From NCBI GenBank assembly GCA_022538095.1, contig JAKYXN010000017.1, positions 1 to 64,000 of the forward strand: DNA of 64,000 bases, written 5' to 3'. The translations under genes and the position numbers were made by a program. The DNA is from Puniceicoccaceae bacterium K14 (GTDB lineage Bacteria; Verrucomicrobiota; Verrucomicrobiia; Opitutales; Opitutaceae). Positions 35,406 to 45,178 of the stretch are shown here, one piece after another; the first letter of the stretch is position 1, and each line of letters starts with the position of its first letter. The notes below the pieces were generated by a model. It was not told where the DNA came from and did no database searches. It saw only the letters and a list, made by a program, of their open reading frames with translations.

Positions 35406-37403
35406 TCAGTTGGCCCTAGCTAAAACTATGGGAGATTTTTCTGCCTTGATAATTTTTGAATAGAAATCCTGAATATCAGGGTAACTTGATGCAGGAACGG
35501 TTACGCTTTTCTCAATAAATTCGCGCTTATAGATGATAAAACCGTCCTCGATTTCGACATTCGCTTTGTAACTAGCAAACTCGCTTTCAAACGTGAGAGA
35601 TTCGATTGATTCGTCGACTTTGAACCCTGGCGGGATACGTAGCTTAATCTCTAGATCTAACATTTTGGGGCGAAATTGAATTGGTTGGGTGCGTTCCTCT
35701 TTGTTGAAAGGATGGCTTTCTATGCGGTCTATTATCGTTGGGTTTAAAACCAAAAACTTGCCTCCCATATTTTTTGCATAAACAGGGTATCCAAATGCTA
35801 CTTGCGTTTCGAAATTGCGTGTAGTCTTTTCCAAATCCTCGATTGATTGAATTTCCAATCGAATTCGAGGAGTATCGTTGATCAGGCGTTTTTCCCATTT
35901 CTTTTTGTATTCGGTGTCGCCGCGATATTTTAAAATACTCCGTTCATCATTTGCTGCTTTGCCGTAGCGGGAAGAATGAAGGATAGCAATGAGTGAACCA
36001 TCTGGGCGGAGTTCGGCTTCGATTCGGCTTTCAATTCTATTCTCTCGAGAATTAGCCTCTGGAAGTTTAGATAGGTGATTCCGTCCTTGTTTACCTACCA
36101 GAACCCAACCGTCTTGTTCGTCAAAAGGCAGTTCTCCGATCGGAGTTAGTTCAGAGGTAACATCAACATAAAGGAGATGACCGAGCTCACTATCTTCGAC
36201 AACTGCTGGGGTTTTTATCGATTTATCAACTTCGACTGCTGCGATACAATGATTGAAATAGTAGGATGAGGGGATGTTTGCGATTACTCTTCTATTGTTG
36301 ATAGCATTAACTGAGATCGAATATGAGTTAATTCCAACCGAACTTAGCATCGATCGAAACAAAGCTGTTTTGTCTTTGCAGTCTCCGTACCCAGTTCGAA
36401 ACGTTTCTGCGGCGGGTCTTGGAGTGTAACCTCCGCCTTGAGCTACATCCATCCAAATTCCGGCGTAGGTTAGCTTCTTGGTGTAGTCGCCAATAGCTTT
36501 TATTTTTTCCCAGTCATTTTGGGTGTTTTTTGTGATTTCTTGTGCTTTATGCCTAATTTCTTCAGTAGGCTCAGCCATTGGATCCATAACCTTTGCTTTG
36601 TAGTTTGCAATCGATTCCCAGGATTCAAAATTTAAGGAATCTTCGGCTAGCTTGGATTGTTTTGGAGGGACAATATCGATTTGGATACTGCTAATTTGAT
36701 GGCTTGTGCTAGGGGCTCGGTTTTCGCTTTTTCGCGCTTCGAGATTTCTCATTTCCCAAATAACTGTATCCCCCTCTCGTGACCCCATCGGGGCGTCGTA
36801 TCTTAGGTTTTCTCGAATCATCCAATCTTGCGGGTATGTGATACTTAATCGAGAGAGTGCAATTGGGTTGTTACCTTGGAAGCGCCAGTAGTGTTGGGTG
36901 AAAATGGTTGCTCTTTCAGTTGTGTATTCGAAAGCGAATACACCTCCGTTGTGTGTTCTATTGGAGCCGTCGAATGATAGAACTCTGCTTTCTTGGTAGA
37001 TTGAACCTCTAATTTGCGCTTGGTCAGTTCTATCCCTCGACTTGTAAGAGTATACGTTTTCTTCAGAATCGATTGTCCAGGCTTTAAAATTCAAGATTTT
37101 GTCAGAGTCTCTTTGGTATCTTATGTTCGCTTTTGCGTATTTGCTCCCTTTGTTATCGATAACTTTGATGGCATATCTTATTGTACGCGTTAATTTGCCG
37201 TTTGAGTTTACTTGGTAAATTCCTTCGTCCCAAAGGGTGATAATTCCAGATTGATCATCTCCAGTCTCTTTGGGTGGCGGTGGTAGCTCCATGGCTTCCT
37301 GTATCCAATTTGGGAGTTTTTTTAGCGAATTAGCCGCTAACTCGTTAAAAAATATGGATTGGAGCACCACTAAAAACGCAATCGTTTTCTTAAGCATTTT
37401 CAA
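35406..37403 (-). CDS. DUF3857/transglutaminase-like exported protein, catalytic triad intact
   Basis: The protein (665 residues) has a signal peptide (MKMLKKTIAFLVVLQSIFFN). A DUF3857 domain occupies roughly residues 60-260, and a transglutaminase-like cysteine-protease-fold domain follows. The triad is visible: Cys in YGDCKDKTALFRSML, His in YYFNHCIAAVEV, and Asp in GHLLYVDVTSEL. A beta-rich C-terminal domain (DUF2569-like neighbours are not seen) completes it. The enzyme would act in the periplasm or on the surface, but the substrate is unknown. It lies 13 bases from the related upstream gene on the same strand, so the pair is probably one transcript. Confidence 0.82.
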   Translation of the reverse strand: MKMLKKTIAFLVVLQSIFFNELAANSLKKLPNWIQEAMELPPPPKETGDDQSGIITLWDEGIYQVNSNGKLTRTIRYAIKVIDNKGSKYAKANIRYQRDSDKILNFKAWTIDSEENVYSYKSRDRTDQAQIRGSIYQESRVLSFDGSNRTHNGGVFAFEYTTERATIFTQHYWRFQGNNPIALSRLSITYPQDWMIRENLRYDAPMGSREGDTVIWEMRNLEARKSENRAPSTSHQISSIQIDIVPPKQSKLAEDSLNFESWESIANYKAKVMDPMAEPTEEIRHKAQEITKNTQNDWEKIKAIGDYTKKLTYAGIWMDVAQGGGYTPRPAAETFRTGYGDCKDKTALFRSMLSSVGINSYSISVNAINNRRVIANIPSSYYFNHCIAAVEVDKSIKTPAVVEDSELGHLLYVDVTSELTPIGELPFDEQDGWVLVGKQGRNHLSKLPEANSRENRIESRIEAELRPDGSLIAILHSSRYGKAANDERSILKYRGDTEYKKKWEKRLINDTPRIRLEIQSIEDLEKTTRNFETQVAFGYPVYAKNMGGKFLVLNPTIIDRIESHPFNKEERTQPIQFRPKMLDLEIKLRIPPGFKVDESIESLTFESEFASYKANVEIEDGFIIYKREFIEKSVTVPASSYPDIQDFYSKIIKAEKSPIVLARAN

Positions 37404-37416
37404 AGTCGGGTTGAAG

Positions 37417-39453
37417 CTAGAGTGTGTCTGAAGTGCTCTTCAAGGTTATGCTGTGTTGATCTTGAGAATGCATATTATCGAAAACTCCTTTGATTGCTTT
37501 GTAGTGCTTCGGTAGAAGTTGCCTGACGGAAAATACGTGCTCTCTTGAATAGATCAATTGGTGCTTTGCTTTGTTGTATTGTAGCCCAGCCGTGTATTCG
37601 AAAAAATTGGGCACGCTAAATGATTTAGGCGCAGAGGGGGCTTCGAGTTCGAATCCTTCAGGAAGTGTTATCGTGATATTGTCTAGGGTAGTGTATTTGT
37701 AGTTGAATTTTATTTCCGTCTTACGTGTTTCGTTTGGGAATTCTGGTTCTTGATTTTTTGCAAACACTGATGGTGTTACGAATAGGCGGGAGCCGACGCT
37801 TTCTGCGTATTGTGGAATTTCTATATCATATGATATTGTGAGAGGTGTCGCTAGAGACGCGTCTTTTTGTAATTCAATTTTGCTAACGGTCGAGTTCGGC
37901 CAGTTTCGTTCCGCAACGTCTTCTACGAATTCACGGCTTTCTTCGTCACTGAATTTGTAGATTTCCTTGAGTATGTCGGCGGCTTCGTGACCAGTGAAAG
38001 TTGATTCCACTCGTCCTGACAGATTTCCGTCCGAATCAAGTTTAAAATCACCTGAGCTAGTCGCTTTAGAAAAATTAGGTTCCGAAATTGGTGTTCGTTT
38101 GAAATTCGCACTTTTTTTATCGGCAATTAGCACAACACCTCCTGCAACGTTCCAAGGAAGGTTACCATATTTGTAAAATGGTTCACCTACATCACAATAG
38201 ATCCATTCGTCGCCGTCTTTCACAGCTACCATTAGAGATGGTAGGGTGATTTTGTAATTCTCTAGTGTATACAAAAACGGGTTGAGGTTTAAGTTTTCGT
38301 TGTAACACAAACGAGCGTCGTATCCAGCGGCTCTCGCGAGGGCGCAAAAAAGCACATTGATATTGTTTGGCGTACCATAGCCCATCGTTAAGACTTTCTT
38401 CGCAGTGAAATCGTTATCCAGCTTTTTCCGATCTTCGGGCGACAATTCGCCAGGTTCTGCGTAGTGCGAATTTATTATTTCCGTACGACAAAATTCATAA
38501 ATTGCCTCGAGATCAGATTCGTACCGAGTTGATTTTACTATTTCACCCGCTTTCGCCTTTATTTCTTTACTCGTTGAGGCCTTTGTGGATACATCGCTGA
38601 AAAGGTCCTTAGCTATGGAATTCCAATAGCTCTTACCTGTCTCGAGTGTGTTCGTATGATAAAATGTTGTCCATGCGATCCCATGGCGCTTCTGAAGCTG
38701 ATATGGCTCATCTGGGTACGCTGGCATGTTCTCCAACTGCATTGAGAAGAACCCCGAGCGTCCTTCTTCTAAATTTTTGCCGTTGGCTTTATAAGAGGTC
38801 CATTTGAATTTCCGTGTACCGTATACTTGAGCGGGGCGTATCTTTACATCTATCTTGCGAATTGGCCACGCCTCTTGAAGCTCATAAAAGTTAGTTCGGC
38901 TGTAATAGTTTGGGTCTAAGATGATTTTGTATTTATATTCCAAAATATCACCTACTTCTGCATTTGGGAGCGAAAAAGACTGTTTGCTGATTCTTCCATC
39001 TGAATCCTTTGCCACTACTTGAGAGTAGATGTCCTTCTTATTTAGTTCGATAATGCTACCGTCTTGTTTTACTATGCGGGCTTGTAAATCTCTTAGTTTT
39101 GCATTGGAGGCGAAGTATGGAATGTGAATGCGCTCAGATTGAGCGATGGCGGATTCTTGATAGAATTTAAGGCGATAGTATTTTTCTCGCTTTCGAGCTC
39201 CATTTTGGGAGTCGTCCGCCAGTTGTAGAACGTATAGAAATTCAGCAGCGGAATCCGGGTCGGAAAGACAGCTTGTTGCTGCGAGTTCTTCGTCTGAGAT
39301 CGGGAGCCATGTGTCTCCTTTGGCAAAAGAAGAATAGGTTCCTAAGATCAGCACCGTAGCTAGGACTAGTTGGCGCCACGCGATGTATGCAGGAAAATTG
39401 GCCTGAAAGTTAGCACTGTGAATGAGGGAACAAAAAGGGGTTGAAGTAATCAC
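37417..39453 (-). CDS. DUF3857/transglutaminase-like exported protein, catalytic residues lost
   Basis: This 678-residue relative of the downstream neighbour also begins with an exported N-terminus (helix around AWRQLVLATVLILGTYSSFA) and a DUF3857 domain (VKQDGSIIELNKKDIYSQ, VGDILEYKYKIIL). In the transglutaminase-like region the Cys block reads MGYGTPNNINVLFCALARAA and the His block reads LPSLMVAVKDGDEW. Both catalytic residues are therefore missing, while the Asp block (WIYCDVGEPFYKYG) remains. It probably serves as a binding partner rather than an enzyme. Similar triad-less members are known in this family. Confidence 0.78.
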   Translation of the reverse strand: MITSTPFCSLIHSANFQANFPAYIAWRQLVLATVLILGTYSSFAKGDTWLPISDEELAATSCLSDPDSAAEFLYVLQLADDSQNGARKREKYYRLKFYQESAIAQSERIHIPYFASNAKLRDLQARIVKQDGSIIELNKKDIYSQVVAKDSDGRISKQSFSLPNAEVGDILEYKYKIILDPNYYSRTNFYELQEAWPIRKIDVKIRPAQVYGTRKFKWTSYKANGKNLEEGRSGFFSMQLENMPAYPDEPYQLQKRHGIAWTTFYHTNTLETGKSYWNSIAKDLFSDVSTKASTSKEIKAKAGEIVKSTRYESDLEAIYEFCRTEIINSHYAEPGELSPEDRKKLDNDFTAKKVLTMGYGTPNNINVLFCALARAAGYDARLCYNENLNLNPFLYTLENYKITLPSLMVAVKDGDEWIYCDVGEPFYKYGNLPWNVAGGVVLIADKKSANFKRTPISEPNFSKATSSGDFKLDSDGNLSGRVESTFTGHEAADILKEIYKFSDEESREFVEDVAERNWPNSTVSKIELQKDASLATPLTISYDIEIPQYAESVGSRLFVTPSVFAKNQEPEFPNETRKTEIKFNYKYTTLDNITITLPEGFELEAPSAPKSFSVPNFFEYTAGLQYNKAKHQLIYSREHVFSVRQLLPKHYKAIKGVFDNMHSQDQHSITLKSTSDTL

Positions 39454-39544
39454 CCTTAAGTTCTTGCTATTTAACCTGATTTTTCAAGGAGGTAATTGCT
39501 GAAAATACATATTCCAATTACCTTTGCGTGGTGCAGAAAGCTGG

Positions 39545-40558
39545 CTACAAATCCATCGTATCCTGCTCGAGACTCGGTTCGATGTCAGGAATCGGCTCGT
39601 CTTTCAGATGTATTGGAGGCTTGGATATTCTTCTGGAAAAATTGAGTTCGCGGTCTGCTACGATACGGTCGCAGATTTGCTGGATATGCATATTGAGCCA
39701 CATTGTGGTGTTGCTATCGTCCACGTAGCGGGCTGGGCCATAGGAATGAATACGATTAGACTGAAGTAGGCGATCGTTTTGCTCGAACTCCTTTTTGTTG
39801 CCAGGCTTATAAACGGCGTAGGCTTTCCCTCCGTATTTGCGAACGACGGCAAAGCTCGGTACGTCGCTGGGGCCGTCCGCGATGTAAATCATGTTTTGAA
39901 ATGGGATGCGACGATCCTCGGCGTTGAGCTTGGCGTTTACGTCGATGGCTTCGTTTTTGTTGGACCCTTTGTTAATCTCAAAAATGGCTCGGGTTTTCGT
40001 GGTATTGTCTACCATTGAGCCGATTTGGCTGATCTCGAGGTCTGTCTCGATGGAAAATTCTTCCTGGCTTAAGAATCCAGGCATTAGTGGATTTTCGATG
40101 AATTCGCAGGCCCAAATCCCATCGACGTAATCGGCTATCTTGCTGCCGCGAATCATTTCTGCGATTCCGGTGCTGACGATATAATGCTCGATCTGGATAT
40201 CGTGCTTGAGGTAATCCAGTTTGGACTTTGCGATTTGCCTGAGGGTTTCAAAAAAATCGGGGAGTCCTTCGTAGAATTCTATTTCCGCTCCGAGCTCGCG
40301 TAACATCGCGTTATTGAGCCCTTTCATTTCTCCGTTTCGTACGCAGGTAAGGATGTGGTTCAGGTAGACGCTTTCGCCAGAGACTTTATAGCCGCGCTCT
40401 TTGTAGTGCTCGGAAAGGGCGTTCACTTCATCCCAGAAATTATCTTCATCTATTCCGAAGCGCTTGAAGAGGGGCTGCTGCATGTAGCCCGGAATCAAGG
40501 TTTTGTCGAAATCCCAGATGAGTGCTATTTTGTTTTGCGTGTAAAGAGTTTGAGCCAT
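39545..40558 (-). CDS. HAD-superfamily phosphatase
   Basis: The 337-residue cytoplasmic protein has all four HAD motifs: I, IWDFDKTLIPG (nucleophile Asp16, general acid Asp18); II, YIVSTG; III, a Lys in NTTKTRAIFE; and IV, YIADGPSDVPSF. A helical cap lies between motifs I and II. It resembles phosphoserine-phosphatase-like HAD enzymes of unknown substrate. A hydrophilic C-terminal tail of about 40 residues is extra. No neighbour points to a substrate. Confidence 0.82.
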   Translation of the reverse strand: MAQTLYTQNKIALIWDFDKTLIPGYMQQPLFKRFGIDEDNFWDEVNALSEHYKERGYKVSGESVYLNHILTCVRNGEMKGLNNAMLRELGAEIEFYEGLPDFFETLRQIAKSKLDYLKHDIQIEHYIVSTGIAEMIRGSKIADYVDGIWACEFIENPLMPGFLSQEEFSIETDLEISQIGSMVDNTTKTRAIFEINKGSNKNEAIDVNAKLNAEDRRIPFQNMIYIADGPSDVPSFAVVRKYGGKAYAVYKPGNKKEFEQNDRLLQSNRIHSYGPARYVDDSNTTMWLNMHIQQICDRIVADRELNFSRRISKPPIHLKDEPIPDIEPSLEQDTMDL

Positions 40559-40696
40559 GGAAAACGAGCTTGGAATTTGTTGCTTGGACGAAAAAGCGTG
40601 TCGTTGAAGTTAGGAAAGCTTTACTTTTCCAATAATCAATCTGCAAATGTCACGCTACTCGCTTATTAAGCGGGGCTTTCGAGTTTTAAAACAGGT

Positions 40697-41794
40697 ATGT
40701 CAAAAAAGCTTCCAGATATCACTCCATTTAAAAAACGGGTTGAAGCCATCGATGAGATGATGAACGAACCCGATTTCTTCAATGATGCCCGCCGTTCCGC
40801 CTCTCTTGGGCGCGAACAAATCAAACTCAGGCAAATGATAGAAGACTATGAAGCCTTGAAAAAGGCGGAGACGGATTTGGAAGATAACAAGGCTATGCTT
40901 CAAGATGCAGCTGCCGATCCAGAGCTCGCGGAATTGGCCGAAGCGGAAATACCCGAACTAGAATCGTTCGTAGTCGAAGCAGAGCAGCGTATCTTAATGG
41001 CGATGATCCCGCCAGACGAGACCGATTCGCGTAATACGATTGTGGAAATCCGAGCGGGCGCTGGGGGCGACGAAGCGTCTTTGTTTGCTGGTGATCTTTA
41101 CCGAATGTACACTCGATTTGCTGAAATCAAAGGATGGTCGAGTGAAATGATGAGCTCTAGCATGAGCGGGATGAACGGTTTTAAGGAAGTGTCGTTCATG
41201 ATTCGAGGCGAAGAAGTTTACAAGCTAATGAAATTTGAGAGCGGGGTACATCGGGTGCAACGTGTGCCCGAAACCGAGTCTCAAGGGCGGGTGCATACGT
41301 CTACGGTTACCGTGGCAGTTCTTCCGGAAGCGGAGGAAGTTGATGTGGAGATTGATCAAAGCGATTTGGAAATCTCGACTTGCCGCGCTTCGGGTGCGGG
41401 AGGGCAGCACGTTAACACGACAGACTCTGCTATCCAAATTGTTCACAAGCCGACTGGAATCATGGTGGTTTGCTCAGATGAGCGTTCTCAAATAAAGAAC
41501 CGAGCGAAGGCGATGAAAGTTCTTTATTCGCGCTTGTTGAAGCAGAAGGAAGATGAAGAAAACGCGAAGTACGCAGCAAATCGCCGAAGTCAAATCGGTA
41601 CAGGGGATCGCAGTGAGCGGATTCGTACTTACAATTTCCCACAAAGTAGACTGACTGATCACCGGATCAACCTCACAATCCATAGCTTGACCCAAGTAAT
41701 GGAAGGAGAGGTCGAAGGTGTGATGGTGGCTTTGAGCGAGGAAAGCAGTAAGTTGAAATTAGAAGAGTTGCTCGAAAAAACGAACAACGCATAA
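40697..41794 (+). CDS. prfA: Peptide chain release factor 1
   Basis: This 365-residue factor releases peptides at UAA and UAG codons. The GGQ motif is in ASGAGGQHVNTTDSA. The codon-recognition tripeptide region reads RVPETESQGRVHTS, giving PET in place of PxT, which is RF1-like; RF2 would have SPF. The next gene, prmC, encodes the methyltransferase that modifies the GGQ glutamine, the usual prfA-prmC pairing. It begins 27 bases later. Confidence 0.95.
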   Translation: MSKKLPDITPFKKRVEAIDEMMNEPDFFNDARRSASLGREQIKLRQMIEDYEALKKAETDLEDNKAMLQDAAADPELAELAEAEIPELESFVVEAEQRILMAMIPPDETDSRNTIVEIRAGAGGDEASLFAGDLYRMYTRFAEIKGWSSEMMSSSMSGMNGFKEVSFMIRGEEVYKLMKFESGVHRVQRVPETESQGRVHTSTVTVAVLPEAEEVDVEIDQSDLEISTCRASGAGGQHVNTTDSAIQIVHKPTGIMVVCSDERSQIKNRAKAMKVLYSRLLKQKEDEENAKYAANRRSQIGTGDRSERIRTYNFPQSRLTDHRINLTIHSLTQVMEGEVEGVMVALSEESSKLKLEELLEKTNNA

Positions 41795-41821
41795 CTGTTA
41801 TTACTTTTTTCAATACGCTGA

Positions 41822-42679
41822 ATGAGCGAAACGCTAACAGTTCTCGATGTCATCAAAAAGAGTACTGATTTTCTGAATGGCAAAGGCATTGAGAATGCAC
41901 GATTCAATGCGGAATGGTTGATTGCGGCGGCACTTGATTTAGATCGCATGCAACTCTATATGAAGTTTGATCGACCATTGTCTGACCAGGAATTGGTGGA
42001 TATGCGGTCTAATGTTGTGCGACGTGGCAAGCGTGAACCATTGCAGTATATTGTGGGGCATACGCAGTTTCATGACCTTCAGTTAAAAGTAGATCCACGA
42101 GTTTTAATTCCACGGCCAGAGACAGAGCAGCTCGTGGAGTTGATCAAAGATAGTTACATGGATAGTGCTCCTCCGGCTCGTATCTTAGATCTAGGTACAG
42201 GGAGTGGAGCGATTGCATTGGGCCTCGCTCAAATTTTTCCTGAATCGGTGGTCGTCGCGGTAGATGCGAGCAAAGAAGCTTTGGAGGTGGCTAAAGAAAA
42301 TACCTCTGGAAATGATCTTACGACCCGCGTTACTTTAGTCCTTTCTTCGTGGTATGAACAGATTGATGAGAGCGAGCGGTTTGATTTAATTGTGTCCAAT
42401 CCACCTTATTTGACAGCTGAAGAAATGGATACTGCTGAGCCTGAAGTCAAAGGGCACGAACCTTTGAATGCATTGGTTTCGGCGGAAGCTGGAATGCGGG
42501 ATCTTTTTGAAATTATTTCAGGTGCGAAAATGCGGTTGAATCTTGGTGGCTCGTTGTGGCTTGAAACGGGAATTGCCCAACGCCAAGCCTTGTTAGGATC
42601 CTGTTCATCCGCAGGTTTTTCTAATTGCGAAGGAATAGACGATTGGTCTGGGCGAGAGCGTTTTATTCGAGCCCAATAA
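41822..42679 (+). CDS. prmC: Release-factor glutamine N5-methyltransferase
   Basis: This 285-residue SAM-dependent methyltransferase methylates the GGQ glutamine of RF1 and RF2. The helical N-terminal domain includes ARFNAEWLIAAALDLDRMQL. The catalytic domain has the SAM loop ILDLGTGSGAIALGLA and the NPPY motif in LIVSNPPYLTAEEM. It follows prfA directly, matching its role. A hairpin shared with the convergent tail-specific protease gene lies just downstream. Confidence 0.94.
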   Translation: MSETLTVLDVIKKSTDFLNGKGIENARFNAEWLIAAALDLDRMQLYMKFDRPLSDQELVDMRSNVVRRGKREPLQYIVGHTQFHDLQLKVDPRVLIPRPETEQLVELIKDSYMDSAPPARILDLGTGSGAIALGLAQIFPESVVVAVDASKEALEVAKENTSGNDLTTRVTLVLSSWYEQIDESERFDLIVSNPPYLTAEEMDTAEPEVKGHEPLNALVSAEAGMRDLFEIISGAKMRLNLGGSLWLETGIAQRQALLGSCSSAGFSNCEGIDDWSGRERFIRAQ

Positions 42680-42680
42680 C

Positions 42681-42708
42681 AAAAAAACTAGCTCAATATA
42701 CGAGCTAG
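42681..42708. terminator. Hairpin between convergent prmC and protease genes
   Basis: CTAGCTC (42688-42694) pairs with GAGCTAG (42702-42708). A run of seven A's (42681-42687) precedes the stem, so it would terminate minus-strand transcription; T-richness on the plus side is poor. Confidence 0.6.
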
Positions 42709-42739
42709 CTTGAGGATTGAATATTTGTTTGGAGCCGGC

Positions 42740-45052
42740 TCAGTTGACCAGCGTCTCGAAGCGAGATTTCGCTGCGATTGGAGAAGCGGGTTCGCTCCAT
42801 TCTATTGGATCCGGAGCTTTCTCAACGGCGTCGACCATAATCCTGAGAGTTTCACGAAGTTGGATATCGAAATCAGGCACCTCTTCCTCCTCTTCTTCTT
42901 CGTCAGTAGCTTCGGTTGTGCTTGCTCCGTCTACTGAAGCGACAAGATCATCGGTTTCGCCTCCAACTGGCTCGTTGATTGTGGATGCTTGAGTTTCTTC
43001 TTGTTCTTCTTCGCTGTCTTCCAGGGCGATTACGCTTTCGAGTTTTAATTCTTCTGCTTCGAAGTTTAATTCAGCGAGGCGGCGTTGCTCGTCTTTCATC
43101 CCATCAGAGAATTCCTTCTCTGTCTCCATTAAAACCTTACGTTTTTCTAAGTTGAGTGAAATTTCCTTACGTTCTTCGCGCTCTTTGACCCATTCGATTC
43201 TCTGATTGAGGAACTGGAATTCTTCTAATTCTTTTTGTCGTTCCTGAGAGTTTTTAATGAGGTCTTCCACGAAATCCCTATTGAGAGTCTTTTCGGCGAA
43301 ACTTCCGGCGGGCTTTACGTAGTCCCACGAGAGCGCGTTGGGAAGGTCGGCTTCACCGTCCGCTAAGATTTCGCTAACAGAAGGAAGCCATATATCTGAG
43401 TGTACGCCTTTTTTCTGTGTCGAAAACCCGTTTGGTAGATAGAATTTACGAACTGTAAGTTTGGTGGCTCCCGCTTTATCTTCTGATAGTAATTTTTTGA
43501 ATACGTAGTTCTCAAGTGAGTAAATTTGCTGAACAGTGCCTTTCCCGTGAGTACTTTCATTGCCGATAATAATAGCTCGACCGTAGTTCTGAAGAGCTCC
43601 GGCGACAATTTCAGATGCAGATGCACTGTACTTCGATGTGAGAACAGCAAGTGGCCCAGTATATACCAGCTTTGGATTTCTATCACCTTGAGGCCAAACC
43701 TTTCCATACGGGTCTTTCACTTGTACAACTGGTCCGCGGGAGATGAAAAGCCCTGTCATGTCAATCGCTTCATTTAATAATCCTCCACCGTTGTTTCTTA
43801 GGTCGAGGACAATGCCTTTTACTCCAGCTTGCATCATCTTAATGACGAGCTCTTCGACATCCGCTGACACGCTCGTGATCACTCGATTGCCTTCATCATC
43901 AATTTCATCTGATCCGTAAAACGTTGGGATCTCGATGACTCCCATTGGAACAGTTTCACCATCGACCTCCGGATGAGGTACTTGGAAAATATTAGCGTGG
44001 CATCGGCTTGAATTAATTCGAACAGTATCGCGAACGATTGATATTACTTCGCGTTCAGAAACGTCAACTGCATCAGCGGGGATAATCGTCAAATCGACAA
44101 CTGTGCCTTTTTCTCCTCGAATTTGGTCTACGATTTTTCGCAAACTCAAGCCAATGATATCTACTGGTTCGCCACCAGCCTGGCCAACTTTCACTATACG
44201 GTCTTCTTTCTTGAGGCGGGCATCCCGTTTTGCAGGACCGCCTGCGATGACTTCTTTAATCACGCAATAGCCGTCTTCTTCACTCAAGAGAGCTCCGATA
44301 CCGACTAGTGAAAGGCGCATTTGAATGTTAAAGTCCTCAAAGGAGTCAGCTGAGAAAAAAGTCGAGTGAGGATCGAACATTTGAGTGAGCTTAGTGAGGA
44401 ATATTTCCTGCACATCGGAAGGGCCAATCTCTTTGATATTCCGGATCATGCGTTCGTAGCGCTTTGTGACGGTTTCGCGTGCCTCCTCGATCTCTTTTTC
44501 GTTCAAAATTTCATGGAGCAATTCGTACTTAAGCCTCTGTATCCAAACGGTGTCGGCATCTTCTGATGTTTTGGGCCACGGTGTTTCGTCTCGGTCCCAA
44601 GAATAGGTTTCGTCTTTGTCGAATTCCCAATCCTTTTTGAGTTCTTCGATTGCCCAATTGATTTTTTGCAGCGCTCTGTCGCGGTAGACTTCGAAAATTT
44701 CAAATGCAACGCTTAGGTCGCCTTGGTTCCTCAATTGGAATCCAAGCATGTCTCCGTATTCTGCAGTAAATTTCTGTACGTGACTCTCGAGGAAGTAGAT
44801 TTTATTTAAATCAAGGGCTTCCATGTATTCCTCAATGAGCTCAGTGAATCGCTCGTCTCGAATTTCTTCATTCTTAAAATGAATGGTTTCCAACATCTCG
44901 ATAACGCGTTGCGTTTCTTGCGTCATAAGCGGACGCGGCTCGAGGAGAGGAAGATCAGTTTCGTTGGTTACGCTCTCATCTGCGAAGAGATTTAAAGCGA
45001 GGATACTCGTTAGCGTGACAAAGGTTAAGAGCGTTGCTGTCTTTTTTAGCAT
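42740..45052 (-). CDS. prc: Carboxy-terminal processing (tail-specific) protease Prc
   Basis: This 770-residue exported S41 protease has a signal peptide (MLKKTATLLTFVTLTSILAL) and an N-terminal helical domain. A PDZ domain follows (around DGYCVIKEVIAGGPAKRDAR). The S41 domain has catalytic Ser in LTSKYSASASEIVAGALQNY and Lys in STHGKGTVQQIYSLE. A C-terminal DUF3340-like region follows, ending in a very acidic segment (TDEEEEEEEVPDFD). Prc trims C-terminal tails and lipoprotein or peptidoglycan-enzyme precursors in the periplasm. Length matches E. coli Prc better than the shorter CtpA. Confidence 0.9.
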   Translation of the reverse strand: MLKKTATLLTFVTLTSILALNLFADESVTNETDLPLLEPRPLMTQETQRVIEMLETIHFKNEEIRDERFTELIEEYMEALDLNKIYFLESHVQKFTAEYGDMLGFQLRNQGDLSVAFEIFEVYRDRALQKINWAIEELKKDWEFDKDETYSWDRDETPWPKTSEDADTVWIQRLKYELLHEILNEKEIEEARETVTKRYERMIRNIKEIGPSDVQEIFLTKLTQMFDPHSTFFSADSFEDFNIQMRLSLVGIGALLSEEDGYCVIKEVIAGGPAKRDARLKKEDRIVKVGQAGGEPVDIIGLSLRKIVDQIRGEKGTVVDLTIIPADAVDVSEREVISIVRDTVRINSSRCHANIFQVPHPEVDGETVPMGVIEIPTFYGSDEIDDEGNRVITSVSADVEELVIKMMQAGVKGIVLDLRNNGGGLLNEAIDMTGLFISRGPVVQVKDPYGKVWPQGDRNPKLVYTGPLAVLTSKYSASASEIVAGALQNYGRAIIIGNESTHGKGTVQQIYSLENYVFKKLLSEDKAGATKLTVRKFYLPNGFSTQKKGVHSDIWLPSVSEILADGEADLPNALSWDYVKPAGSFAEKTLNRDFVEDLIKNSQERQKELEEFQFLNQRIEWVKEREERKEISLNLEKRKVLMETEKEFSDGMKDEQRRLAELNFEAEELKLESVIALEDSEEEQEETQASTINEPVGGETDDLVASVDGASTTEATDEEEEEEEVPDFDIQLRETLRIMVDAVEKAPDPIEWSEPASPIAAKSRFETLVN

Positions 45053-45178
45053 GGAAATGAGAGTTCGAGAAATGAATGCTTGGATTCTATTGAAAGTCTT
45101 TAGTCAGCGATTTGGTGGATAAGTTTCTTGCGGGTGATTATCAGCACAGAGAGTGAACCATCCGTTTGGGGATTGGGG

